A stretch of DNA of 39,136 nucleotides from an uncultured Acetatifactor sp. (GTDB lineage Bacteria > Bacillota > Clostridia > Lachnospirales > Lachnospiraceae). Positions 24,592 through 32,446 of the stretch are shown piece after piece. The first letter of the stretch is position 1. Each line of letters begins with the position of its first letter. Location of the stretch: the NCBI GenBank assembly GCA_947644185.1, contig CANRZC010000002.1:1-39136 (forward strand), written 5' to 3'. The translations under genes were made by a program, and so were the position numbers. A model generated the notes under the pieces. That model saw only the letters and a program-made list of their open reading frames with translations. It made no database searches and had not been told where the DNA came from.

Positions 24592-25253
24592 TTATAGCCA
24601 CACCCCCAGACTGTCTCGATATAGGTCCTGTCTGTATGCTTCGCGATTTTGACCCGCACTCTGCGGATATGCTCTGCCACCACGCTGCTGTCCCCTTCGC
24701 TGTCATACCCCCATATTCGCTCATAGATCCGCTCTCTGTCAAAAACCTGCCCCGGGTTCTGGGCCAGCAGGGCAATAATTTCGAACTCTTTTTTCGTAAG
24801 TTCAATCAGGTTGCCCTGGCAAAAGCAGCAATGCCCAGCAAAATCAATGGTCAGGTCGCCGGAAAACTGCACTTTGCTCTCCCCCTGCCTGCGCTGCTCC
24901 CGCCGCAGATGGGCCTGCACCCTGGCCTCCAGCTCCACCAGGGAGAAGGGCTTTACAATATAGTCATCTCCCCCTGCCGCAAAGCCCAGGACCTTGTCCC
25001 CATCCTCTATCCGCGCTGTCAAAAACAGAATCGGGCAGGCCACATAGTCTCTCATCCGCTCACAGGCCTCCAGCCCGTCGGTCCCTGGCATGTTAATGTC
25101 TAGCAAAATAATATCCGGCGCCCGCTGTGCCTGGCAAAGGGCCTGCTGGCCGTTAAAGGCTTCCAGCACTTCATAGCCTTTAACGGTAAAGAAATGGGAG
25201 AGCACGGCTACGATGTCTGGCTCGTCGTCTGCTATCAGAATTCGATATCCCAT
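24579..25253 (-). CDS. OmpR/PhoB-family response regulator (VanR-like)
   Basis: The product is 224 residues, with AAAGGAGG upstream of the ATG. The receiver domain has acidic pocket ADDE and phosphorylation site Asp 52 in LLDINMPGTDG, the switch Thr in ILFLTAR, and Lys in YIVKPFS. The C-terminal winged helix shows IELTKKEFEIIALLAQNPGQ and SVVAEHIRRVRVKI...YIETVWGCGYKW, the OmpR DNA-binding fold. It is the first gene of a four-gene unit with the kinase and the ABC-2 exporter pair. An inverted repeat overlaps its likely -10 region, consistent with autoregulation. Confidence 0.95.
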   Translation of the reverse strand: MGYRILIADDEPDIVAVLSHFFTVKGYEVLEAFNGQQALCQAQRAPDIILLDINMPGTDGLEACERMRDYVACPILFLTARIEDGDKVLGFAAGGDDYIVKPFSLVELEARVQAHLRREQRRQGESKVQFSGDLTIDFAGHCCFCQGNLIELTKKEFEIIALLAQNPGQVFDRERIYERIWGYDSEGDSSVVAEHIRRVRVKIAKHTDRTYIETVWGCGYKWIK

Positions 25254-25304
25254 ACTGCTTTCCTCCTTTTCCTGGATTGAATTCCCTTGGAAACATAGCT
25301 CCTT

Positions 25305-25321
25305 GTGTTACAGTATAACAC
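25305..25321. promoter_or_regulatory. Inverted-repeat operator overlapping the -10 of the VanR-like operon
   Basis: GTGTTA (25305-25310) and TAACAC (25316-25321) are separated by five bases. On the minus strand the repeat contains TATACT, a plausible -10, about 55 bases before the regulator ATG. No convincing -35 is seen; the upstream stretch is A/T-rich. Binding by the regulator itself is possible but unproven. Confidence 0.5.
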
Positions 25322-25392
25322 CCAAAATCCAATTTTTTATCTATTTTTTGCTATTTCTGCAAAAGTTCATCTCCGCAGGTCTACACACAACA

Positions 25393-25424
25393 AGGGCAGC
25401 ACTTCCTTAAGGATGTGCTGCCCT
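25393..25424 (-). terminator. Terminator-like hairpin after spoVT
   Basis: 10-bp arms AGGGCAGCAC (25393-25402) and GTGCTGCCCT (25415-25424) with an inner TCC/GGA stem and TTAA loop. On the minus strand TTGTTGTGTG follows. It is 29 bases after the spoVT stop and separates that gene from the VanR-like operon. The T-run is interrupted, so strength is uncertain. Confidence 0.7.
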
Positions 25425-25452
25425 GCTCTACCCAACATGTAGTAAATCCGTT

Positions 25453-25998
25453 CTACTGCTCCATCTGCCTCCCCAAAAATCCCGCGGCCGACTGCAGGAG
25501 CTTCTGCTCTACCTCGCCCATGCGAGTCTTATTATCATTCTGTAATAGAACCACGCTGCCTATGATGTCGCCCTCACACAGAATCGGCGCAATGGCCTCG
25601 TGCTGGTAATCGTCTCCGCCCTCGTCGCACACCGGGATGAAGCTTCTGTCCCCCCTGGTGGCCATGATGGTCTCCCGGTTGTGAATCTTCTCGTCCATCT
25701 GTCTGCTGACGGACTTGTTCACCATCTGCTTGTAGCCCCCGGCCGCGGCGATGAACTGGTCTCTGTCCGCGATCAGCGCCGCGTGGCCGGAGACCTGGGC
25801 CAGGCTCTCCACATACTGTTTGGCAAAGGTGCTCATCTCCCCGATGGGGGAGTATTTCTTCAGGATGACCTGTCCCTCCCTGTCCGTGAAGATCTCCAGG
25901 GGATCCGACTCTCTGATATGCAAGGTTCTGCGGATTTCCTTTGGAATGACTATCCTGCCCAAATCATCTATACGTCTTACAATTCCTGTGGCTTTCAT
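25453..25998 (-). CDS. spoVT: Stage V sporulation transcription factor SpoVT
   Basis: The product is 181 residues from the ATG at 25998, with GGAGGG nine bases upstream; a start at 26022 is open but lacks a good site. The N-terminus MKATGIVRRIDDLGRIVIPK...RRTLHIRESDPLEIF is the AbrB/SpoVT swapped-hairpin DNA-binding domain. Residues 55-180 form the GAF-like C-terminal domain typical of SpoVT and absent from AbrB. It regulates sigma-G-dependent forespore genes in spore formers, so it argues for an endospore-forming host. A TATAAT (minus, 26099-26104) lies upstream, but with a poor -35. It is flanked by unrelated units, so probably monocistronic. Confidence 0.95.
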   Translation of the reverse strand: MKATGIVRRIDDLGRIVIPKEIRRTLHIRESDPLEIFTDREGQVILKKYSPIGEMSTFAKQYVESLAQVSGHAALIADRDQFIAAAGGYKQMVNKSVSRQMDEKIHNRETIMATRGDRSFIPVCDEGGDDYQHEAIAPILCEGDIIGSVVLLQNDNKTRMGEVEQKLLQSAAGFLGRQMEQ

Positions 25999-26121
25999 TG
26001 ATATTTTCCCTCCATTTGTCAAGTTTTCTCAGGCTTTCTCTTTTCACCGGAAGCCTTTTTATCCGTCTGACATGGAGTTAGTATCTGTAAAAAAAGGAAT
26101 TATATGCATGTTTCTTTGATG

Positions 26122-26928
26122 CTAATCTTTTTCGTATCCATTCCTTTTATAAAGCATCAAAAACACCAAAACGCTCACTGCCAGCTCCCCAAACAGCACT
26201 GCCATGTCTAGCGGCGACATCATATACTTCTCTCCGTTTGCCAGCCGCTCGGTCATGCCTGTCAAGACACCGGTGAAGAGAAATCCGGAAATTTTGTGAA
26301 GCCCCTCTGACATGCTCCCGAATACCGGCACCATCATGAACACCATCAGAAAGGGATAGGAGAGCAGGTTGGCGTTCATCTGGTTCTTCGCGCAGATTCC
26401 CACAATCATTCCCAGCACGCAGCTGGTGAGGGAGGCCACCATGCTCACCAGGAAAAAGGGAATCCAGGGCACGATGTCCAGGGAAATGCCGCTGATGAAC
26501 AGCACGATGTAGTTCACCGCCATCAGCATGGCGAACGGAATCAAGATGCTGCCGATAAAGTATTGCATTCCTGTAATAGAAGATGTCATCAGCACCCGCA
26601 GGGTATGGTTTTCTTTCTCCTCCGCTATGGAGGTCCCCACCATGATGAAGCCCTCCGCACAGATATTCATGGTGATTCCGATATTCAGCAGAATCCCCCG
26701 CAGAAAGGGCACCAGAGTGCCTCCCCCATTGACTCCGTAGAGAATCTTGCATCCATACACCATGCCGATGACCAGCACCGGCCCCATCATGATCATGGTG
26801 TTGCGGGTGATGCACAGCCATTTGATCTGAGTTACCGCAGCTAATTTATGCAGGCCGCCTCCGGGGGCGCTGCCGCGCGCATTCCTTTCCATGGGTTTTG
26901 CAGTTCCATTCATACTTTTCATGTCCAT
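26122..26928 (-). CDS. ABC-2 type transporter permease, second exporter
   Basis: The product is about 268 residues. ATGs at 26928 and 26922 both follow GAGGAG (three and nine bases away); ATGs further up, at 26961, lie in the repeat region. Six membrane spans are visible, including TMIMMGPVLVIGMVYGCKIL, LLNIGITMNICAEGFIMVGT and MAVLFGELAVSVLVFLMLYK. The cytoplasmic motif EEKENHTLRVLMTSSI is the conserved element of ABC-2 exporters of the NatB/YhgE kind. It lies after its ATPase gene, separated by 164 bases that hold degenerate copies of the ATPase 3' end. The substrate is unknown. Confidence 0.87.
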   Translation of the reverse strand: MDMKSMNGTAKPMERNARGSAPGGGLHKLAAVTQIKWLCITRNTMIMMGPVLVIGMVYGCKILYGVNGGGTLVPFLRGILLNIGITMNICAEGFIMVGTSIAEEKENHTLRVLMTSSITGMQYFIGSILIPFAMLMAVNYIVLFISGISLDIVPWIPFFLVSMVASLTSCVLGMIVGICAKNQMNANLLSYPFLMVFMMVPVFGSMSEGLHKISGFLFTGVLTGMTERLANGEKYMMSPLDMAVLFGELAVSVLVFLMLYKRNGYEKD

Positions 26929-26953
26929 AATCTCCTCGCTTTCGCATGTTTTT

Positions 26954-27147
26954 TCATACATTCAGATTCTTGCCCCACGGCCTCCGGGAACACCGTCTCC
27001 AGGGCCGGGCTTTCACTGGTTTTTTACACATTCAAATCTTTCCCCGTGACCTATGGGAACACCATCTCCAGGACCAGGCTTTCACTGGTTTTTTACACAT
27101 TCAGATCTTTCCCCGTGACCTCCAGGAACACTGTCTCTAAAGTGGGC
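26954..27147 (-). repeat. Tandem repeat (69-70 bp, three copies) made from the 3' end of the ATPase gene
   Basis: Copies begin near 26954, 27024 and 27093, sharing ACATTCAGATCTTTCCCC-like and GGGAACACCATCTCCAGG-like blocks, and GGCTTTCACTGGTTTTTTA in the first two. The copy at 27093 is the true end of the ATPase gene (TVFLEVTGKDLNV and stop). The other two read in the same frame as ESLVLEMVFP-stop-VTGKDLNV-stop and ESPALETVFPEAVGQE, so they are decayed duplicates of the coding tail. Confidence 0.9.
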
Positions 27148-27950
27148 TCGCAGGAATGGATCCGCATGATTTCGTCCCCCTCCATCCACTGTGCGATTTT
27201 GGCAATGTTCTCCGAATTCTGGTCCAGCTCCAGCTCCCTGTGGTCGGAAAGCAGCACATGGTATTTTTTGTTGCGATTGTACTTTAAGCAGATTTCCTGG
27301 GGAGAGCCGAACTCCACGATTTCGCCATCGTGGAGCAGCGCCACCCTGTCGCAGAGTTTGGTGGCCTCCTCCATGTTGTGGGTGGTGAGGAAGATAGCCA
27401 TACCCTGCTCTTTCAGTTCCAGGAGCATCCGGTGGATGGCCAGGGCGGTGGTGGGATCCAGGCCGCTGGTGGGCTCATCCAGGAATAAGACTCTGGGCTT
27501 ATGCAGCACGGACCGGGCCAGCACCAGGCGCTGGGTCTGGCCTTTGGATAGCTTGCCGGCAGGTTTGTTCTTATGCTCCGCCAGCCCTACCTGGGCCAGC
27601 ACCTGCTCCACCCTGCCCCGGGGTATCTGCCATATCCTGGCAAATACGGCCAGGTTCTGCCATACGGTCATCTTCCTGTAGATGCCGCTGTTGTCCGAGA
27701 CCACGCCGATTTTCTCGTAGATGGACGAGTCGATGTTGGTGGAGTCCGTGCCCAGGAGCCTGGCCTCCCCGGAGGTCTGCCTCAGCTGCCCTGTGATAAT
27801 TTTAATGGTGGTGGTCTTGCCCGCCCCGGAGGGCCCCAGGAAGCCCAGGATCTCCCCCTGGTGCAGTGTCATGCTGATGTCCTTTAGCGCCAGCTCTGTC
27901 TTGAAGCGTTTGGACACATGAGACAAAGATAACAGTACATTTTGTTCCAT
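27093..27950 (-). CDS. ABC transporter ATP-binding protein, second exporter
   Basis: The product is 285 residues from the ATG at 27950, with AGAGG nine bases upstream; the frame stays open to 28151 but that extension is low-quality sequence. Walker A GPSGAGKT is at residues 39-46, the signature is KLSKGQTQRLVLARSVL, Walker B is RVLFLDEPTSGLDP, and the H-loop is IFLTTHNMEEATKL. The signature reads LSKGQ rather than LSGGQ, as in some Firmicute bacteriocin/peptide exporters. It lies 252 bases after the LytTR regulator, beyond a terminator, so it may have its own promoter. It works with the permease downstream. Confidence 0.93.
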   Translation of the reverse strand: MEQNVLLSLSHVSKRFKTELALKDISMTLHQGEILGFLGPSGAGKTTTIKIITGQLRQTSGEARLLGTDSTNIDSSIYEKIGVVSDNSGIYRKMTVWQNLAVFARIWQIPRGRVEQVLAQVGLAEHKNKPAGKLSKGQTQRLVLARSVLHKPRVLFLDEPTSGLDPTTALAIHRMLLELKEQGMAIFLTTHNMEEATKLCDRVALLHDGEIVEFGSPQEICLKYNRNKKYHVLLSDHRELELDQNSENIAKIAQWMEGDEIMRIHSCEPTLETVFLEVTGKDLNV

Positions 27951-28177
27951 AACCGTAAACCTCTTTCCTTGTTTTTTGTGCGGAGGGCTGTCATATGTTC
28001 TGCATTGCGGCTTTGGTTCCTGCATGCCAGTTCCTTTCCCTCTGCCCTGGAGATTCCCTGCATTGTGGACTCGCCGCCTCTGCGGCACAGTTTCCCTGCT
28101 CCCCCACTGCAAATCGCCTCCGCACACCGGCATCATATCACCCTGCCCCACCCTTTTGTGAAAATATGCCCCAACGG

Positions 28178-28229
28178 AAAAGGGCGCTGCCTGAACGGAA
28201 TCTCACATCCGCTCCAGCAGCGCCCCTTT
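28178..28229 (-). terminator. Rho-independent terminator overlapping the 3' end of the LytTR regulator gene
   Basis: On the minus strand, AAAGGGGCGCTGC (28229-28217) pairs with GCAGCGCCCTTTT (28190-28178), 13 bp with one G-T pair. The 5' arm is made of the regulator's own codons for KGALL, and the loop contains the stop codon. The T-rich end completes a normal intrinsic terminator. Confidence 0.8.
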
Positions 28230-28937
28230 CACATTTCTTGCGAACAGGCATCTCTCTCCATTTTTCATTCGTATCTCTCTGTCCCGCAGATCCAGCTCCG
28301 CAATCTGTTCCACATTCACCAGATAGGCCCTGTGGGTGCGCAGAAACCTGCTGCCCAGCTGCTCCTCCAGCTCCCGCAGGCTGCCGATAAAGTCGAACCA
28401 GTCGTTCACCCCGTGGAGGGCGATTCTGTGGGTGCCCGGGGCAGCCTCGAAGAACATGATTTCGTCTATCGGCACATGTTTTACCACATCCATCACTTTC
28501 ACGGAGAAAAATTCCCTGGCTTCTCCCTGCTCCGCCCGCATCCGCTCTGTAATCACCGAAAGGCTCTTTGCAAGCCCCTCCTCCATCTTCACCCTGCTCT
28601 CTTTCACGATATAGTCCAGGGCCTCCAGATGGTAGCGAAATGTCTCAAAAGCCAGGTTCCCATAGGCTGTCACATAAATCAGAAATCCTCTGGGATCCAG
28701 CTTCCTGATTTCCCGCCCCAGGGCGAACCCGTCCATTTCCTCCCCTTTTAACTCCACGTCCAGGAAATAGATGCCCCTGCCGGGAGCCCCTTTCACAGCC
28801 TCCAGAATCTCCCCGGGACGGCCGCTGCACAGGGCAATCTCCATGTCGTATCCCTGAATCAGAATCTGTTTTTCCAGATATTCCCTCTGAACTTTTCGGA
28901 TGTCCTCCTCGTCCTCGCAAATATATACCGGCAGCAC
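28203..28937 (-). CDS. LytTR-family response regulator (AgrA-like)
   Basis: The product is 244 residues with a GTG start at 28937; AGGAGG lies five bases upstream. The receiver domain has acidic residues CEDEED near the N-terminus and phosphorylation site Asp 60 in IYFLDVELKGEEMDG. The C-terminal LytTR DNA-binding domain begins near FFSVKVMDVVKHVPIDEIMF and includes RFLRTHRAYLVNVEQIAELD. Such regulators control peptide signalling, bacteriocin or virulence genes. The cognate sensor is encoded 52 bases upstream. No agrB or agrD gene is in the window. Confidence 0.94.
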   Translation of the reverse strand: MLPVYICEDEEDIRKVQREYLEKQILIQGYDMEIALCSGRPGEILEAVKGAPGRGIYFLDVELKGEEMDGFALGREIRKLDPRGFLIYVTAYGNLAFETFRYHLEALDYIVKESRVKMEEGLAKSLSVITERMRAEQGEAREFFSVKVMDVVKHVPIDEIMFFEAAPGTHRIALHGVNDWFDFIGSLRELEEQLGSRFLRTHRAYLVNVEQIAELDLRDREIRMKNGERCLFARNVKGALLERM

Positions 28938-28989
28938 CTTTCCCTCCTTATTATAGTTCCGCGCATGCCCCGCTCAGCGCTGTTATAAT

Positions 28990-30360
28990 CTACTTTGCAT
29001 TCCTCTCCTGCACCTTGAATTCCTGAATAAAATATCCCTCCTGCACCGCCGTGGCAGGCAGCACGTCTTCATAGCCCTCCAAAATCTTTCTGTAGCTCAC
29101 AAGCCCCAGGCCTCTGTCCGGGCCTTTGGTGGAATAGCCCTGCTGCCAGATCCTGTGGACGTCAACGCCGTGGTACAGCCTGTTCTTCACCCGGAAAGTC
29201 GTGTACCTCTCCTGGCTGCTAATCATGATATGCACCCGGGCGTCCTCCTGCCCCCTGACCTCCTCCATGGCATTGTCGATGAGAATCCCTAAGCATCTGC
29301 ACAGGTCTGTGGTCCTGAGCCTGGTTTGCCGGAAAAGCCGCATCACTTCCAGCTCACAGGCCGTGCCCTCCCGCTGCATCCCGGCCAGCTTCGCAAGGAG
29401 CAGCCCTTTTACTTCTGTGATGCGGACGTTGGAAAGCTGCTCTATCTGCCGGATCTGTCCGCCAATCTGGCTGTGGAAATCCTCCTCCATCTCCTGGAGG
29501 AAGCGGTTCGCCTCCGTAAGCTCCCCCTCTTTTGCCGTCAGGCACAGCCCTGATATCATGTTTTTGTAATCATGTTCAAAGCGCCGCATCTCCTCCTGCA
29601 TCCCCTCCAAGGTCTTGATATAGACATTCTGCTGCTGGAGGATCAGCTCCTGGGCGGCGAATTCCTTTCGCTGCCACGCTTCCATCCCCATGTGGTGGAA
29701 CAAGAGAAGCGCCGCGGTCAGCATCAGCAGCGTGATGCCCATGCTGACGTTTCGGCTGGCTCCGCCGCCCATGAGGAACCCCGTGGCCCCATAGAACAGA
29801 ATCGGGTATGCGCTCAGACAAATCATGCCCCAGCTCCAGATATTCCTGTACTCCACCCACTGACGGTATGCGTCTGTCACTTTCATTTTATACAGCACAA
29901 ACAGAAGCAGCAAAAATACAGCCATCATCCCCACGGTGCCCAGGAACAGATACGTCCTGCGCTCTTCCGGGATGCTCAGCACAAGGGGCCTGTCCGTGAA
30001 ACTGATAAAGGTCAGTACATTGGCAAAGTTTCTTACGCATTCCTCAAATAGGACAATGCCCCAGCACTTCCGGAATTTTACCCGAAAGAGAAAGCTGACG
30101 CACCATGCATACCCAATCAGCTGCAGATAATCCATCAATATGGACACGAAGAAATTGTCCAGAAAGCCTTTCTTGTAAAACCAGGCGGCGGTCCATGCGA
30201 ACATGGCAAGGCAGGCCGCCGCAAGAGCAGTCCTCCAAAGCCCGAATCTCTTCCGGCCGGCGGGCAGGACTTTTAAGACAGCCATGCCCACGAAGATCAC
30301 ACAGACCAGGCCGGTGGTAGTCGCAATCATGTTATAGACGAATGTACTCAGAAAGCTCAT
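28990..30360 (-). CDS. GHKL-type sensor histidine kinase (AgrC/VirS-like)
   Basis: The product is 456 residues. The first 225 residues hold six or more membrane spans (TTGLVCVIFVGMAVLKVLPA, GTVGMMAVFLLLLFVLYKMK, ITLLMLTAALLLFHHMG). A coiled linker precedes the kinase core MRRFEHDYKNMISGL with phospho-acceptor His 263, and the GHKL ATPase follows with GILIDNAMEEV and KGPDRGLGLVSYRKI. This is the layout of peptide-sensing AgrC, VirS and ComD-type kinases. The start is six bases after the dipeptidase stop, with only a weak GGAG upstream, suggesting translational coupling to that gene. Confidence 0.92.
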   Translation of the reverse strand: MSFLSTFVYNMIATTTGLVCVIFVGMAVLKVLPAGRKRFGLWRTALAAACLAMFAWTAAWFYKKGFLDNFFVSILMDYLQLIGYAWCVSFLFRVKFRKCWGIVLFEECVRNFANVLTFISFTDRPLVLSIPEERRTYLFLGTVGMMAVFLLLLFVLYKMKVTDAYRQWVEYRNIWSWGMICLSAYPILFYGATGFLMGGGASRNVSMGITLLMLTAALLLFHHMGMEAWQRKEFAAQELILQQQNVYIKTLEGMQEEMRRFEHDYKNMISGLCLTAKEGELTEANRFLQEMEEDFHSQIGGQIRQIEQLSNVRITEVKGLLLAKLAGMQREGTACELEVMRLFRQTRLRTTDLCRCLGILIDNAMEEVRGQEDARVHIMISSQERYTTFRVKNRLYHGVDVHRIWQQGYSTKGPDRGLGLVSYRKILEGYEDVLPATAVQEGYFIQEFKVQERNAK

Positions 30361-30366
30361 GGCATA

Positions 30367-31821
30367 TCACAACTCCACATCGTTCAGCGCCACTATGGCG
30401 CAGGCGTAAATCTTCATAGCCTCCACAAACAGCCGCAGGTTCAGCGCCTCGTCCGGCTCATGCCCGCCGCCATGCCCCGGGGCGAAAAGTCTCTCCTTTG
30501 TCCCCTTGTCTGCCTCGCTTTCTTTCATGCCGCCAGGGCCGTAGGAAAAGGCACATGGCAGCTTCCTGGCGTAGGTGCCGCCTCCCATCACAAAGCTTTG
30601 GGCGCTGCTCCCCGTAAGCTCATTGTATACATTGGTCAGCACCTCCACCGCCGGATGCTCCTTAGGAAAGTATCCGGGCCTGGAATTGCGCTCCAGGCGC
30701 CAGTCACATCCGTTTGCCGCGCCGTAGGCTGTAAGGGCCGCCATGTCCTCCTGGTCTTTGGCCGTGATGGCATAGCGGATGTTCAGGGTCAGGCTCAGAT
30801 GCCCCTCCTCCATGGCAAGCACCGTGCCCGCGCAGGTGGTCTGGCCGGACACTTCGTCCCGGTAGGCGATTCCCGTCTCCGCGCCGTCATACTCTCTTGT
30901 GAGCTTTCCGATCTTCGCAAACAGTTCTTTGTCTTTTTCTGACAAAGATGTCATATTTTTCAGAAAAACACACAGCTCATGGATGGCGTTGACGCTGCCG
31001 TGGGGAGATGCACTGTGCTTGCTGGTACCACAGGCTGTAATTCGGATGCCCCCTGGCACTTTCTCACTGGAAATCCTGTTGTACTCTGTAGCCTGCCCAC
31101 AGAGTTTTTCCAGCTCCTCCTCCAAGTCCTTGCTGTCCAGAAGCACTACCCAGGCTCTGTCAGGAATCATATTGCTGGCACTGCCGCCTTTCACCTCCAA
31201 CACCTGAGGCGACACACAGTCCTGGGTCACCATCTGTCCCTCCAGGATTCCCTTCTCGCCATAGCATACTGGAAATCCGCTGTCAGGCACAATGGATAGC
31301 TTTGGCACAGGATAGTGAGCTGTATAATATTCCATATCCTCCATCCCCCGCTCCTCGTCCGTGCCCACAAACAAGCACAGCTCATGCTTTAATGGCACAT
31401 GCAGCTCCCGCAGGCACTGCATCACATACAGAATACCCACTGCAGGCCCCTTATTGTCCTGCACTCCTCGTCCGATCAGAAAGCGCTCCTTCACCACCGG
31501 GTCAAAGGGCCCGTTCTCCCAGCCGTTCCCTGTGGGGACGATATCCAGATGGTTCCAGAACCCGATCAGATTTTCCCAATTCTTTTCTTTTTCGCCGATA
31601 CTGCCTACCATGTCCCCATGGTTCTCGCAGTGAAAGCCATGCTCCCTGCCCATAGCCAGCATCTCCTCCAGGGCCTGTACGCAGCCTCTCCCAAAGGGCG
31701 CATCGTCCGTGCCGGGCCGGGAGACGCTGTCGATGCGCACCAGACGCTTGATGTCCTCCACCATGGCCTCTTTGTGCTCCTCAAACCAGGCGCTTACCTT
31801 TTCATAGAATTCTCTATCCAT
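30367..31821 (-). CDS. M20-family dipeptidase, PepV/Sapep-like
   Basis: The product is 484 residues, with AAAGGAG six bases before the ATG. It is a cytoplasmic two-zinc metallopeptidase. Zinc ligands and catalytic residues are visible: His 91 in FWNHLDIVPTGNGW, Asp 122 in GRGVQDNKGPAVG, Glu 156/157 in VGTDEERGMEDM, and the late VMGGGTYARKLPCAF with the C-terminal HEPDEAL. PepV cleaves Xaa dipeptides and beta-Ala-His. It is the start of a run with the AgrC-like kinase and LytTR regulator, so it might process a peptide signal or simply serve peptide nutrition. Confidence 0.92.
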   Translation of the reverse strand: MDREFYEKVSAWFEEHKEAMVEDIKRLVRIDSVSRPGTDDAPFGRGCVQALEEMLAMGREHGFHCENHGDMVGSIGEKEKNWENLIGFWNHLDIVPTGNGWENGPFDPVVKERFLIGRGVQDNKGPAVGILYVMQCLRELHVPLKHELCLFVGTDEERGMEDMEYYTAHYPVPKLSIVPDSGFPVCYGEKGILEGQMVTQDCVSPQVLEVKGGSASNMIPDRAWVVLLDSKDLEEELEKLCGQATEYNRISSEKVPGGIRITACGTSKHSASPHGSVNAIHELCVFLKNMTSLSEKDKELFAKIGKLTREYDGAETGIAYRDEVSGQTTCAGTVLAMEEGHLSLTLNIRYAITAKDQEDMAALTAYGAANGCDWRLERNSRPGYFPKEHPAVEVLTNVYNELTGSSAQSFVMGGGTYARKLPCAFSYGPGGMKESEADKGTKERLFAPGHGGGHEPDEALNLRLFVEAMKIYACAIVALNDVEL

Positions 31822-31842
31822 ACCTATCTCCTTTTCCTGCTG

Positions 31843-32355
31843 TCAATGAAATAACTGGCTGATAATCTGTTCCGCGCACTCCTCTGGGCTATAGATGCTG
31901 GTATCCACCCTGGCGCTGTATCCAATATCCTTTGCCATCAGCTCATGCTGTTCCTGGGATTGGGTCTCGTATCTGTCACCACGGTTCAAATTGCGCTGTC
32001 TGTAGATGTCCAGCGGACAATAGACTTCTACGATATCCAGGGGATTGTCCTTTAATATTTCCAGGAGCTGACCGTAATGAGGCTTTAGCTCTTCCCGCTC
32101 CACCAGAATCCCGTCAATCAGCACATTCTTCCCCATATCGGAATAGAGCCTTGCCGTATGGTACATCATGATGATTACCTCGCTGAGATATTTCCAGTAG
32201 TCCCTGCGCAGATACTCCTCCCCCACCATTTCCTGAAACAGGTCATTTGCCACAACGTAGAAAAAGATATCCTCCCGCCTCTGAAGCGCCTCCACAATGG
32301 AGGTTTTTCCCGCGCTGGTTACCCCGTTCAAGAAAATAATTCTTCCTTTTTCCAT
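31843..32355 (-). CDS. Chloramphenicol phosphotransferase-like P-loop kinase
   Basis: The product is 170 residues. Walker A is GVTSAGKTSI (residues 11-20), and ANDLF with Asp 38 matches the catalytic aspartate position of Streptomyces chloramphenicol 3-O-phosphotransferase (PF07931). YCPLDIYRQRNLNRGDR contains the lid arginines. The family includes true chloramphenicol-modifying enzymes and many small-molecule kinases of unknown substrate, so resistance is only a possibility. It lies between the MATE efflux gene (91 bases) and the dipeptidase gene (21 bases), all on one strand. Confidence 0.87.
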   Translation of the reverse strand: MEKGRIIFLNGVTSAGKTSIVEALQRREDIFFYVVANDLFQEMVGEEYLRRDYWKYLSEVIIMMYHTARLYSDMGKNVLIDGILVEREELKPHYGQLLEILKDNPLDIVEVYCPLDIYRQRNLNRGDRYETQSQEQHELMAKDIGYSARVDTSIYSPEECAEQIISQLFH

Positions 32356-32446
32356 ATGTAGAAACCGCCTTTCCTAGTTCATCCCACGCCAATCATGATG
32401 CTACTTATGTGGCCTTTCCTGCATACCACAAGAGTCACTAGACTTT

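Noticed and set aside
26954..27147. CRISPR-like array
   Set aside because: The 69-70-bp units are adjacent without spacers and are homologous to the ATPase coding tail, so this is a tandem duplication.
27951..28151. N-terminal extension of the ABC ATPase
   Set aside because: The sequence before MEQNVLLSLSHV does not resemble the family, and a ribosome site precedes the ATG at 27950.
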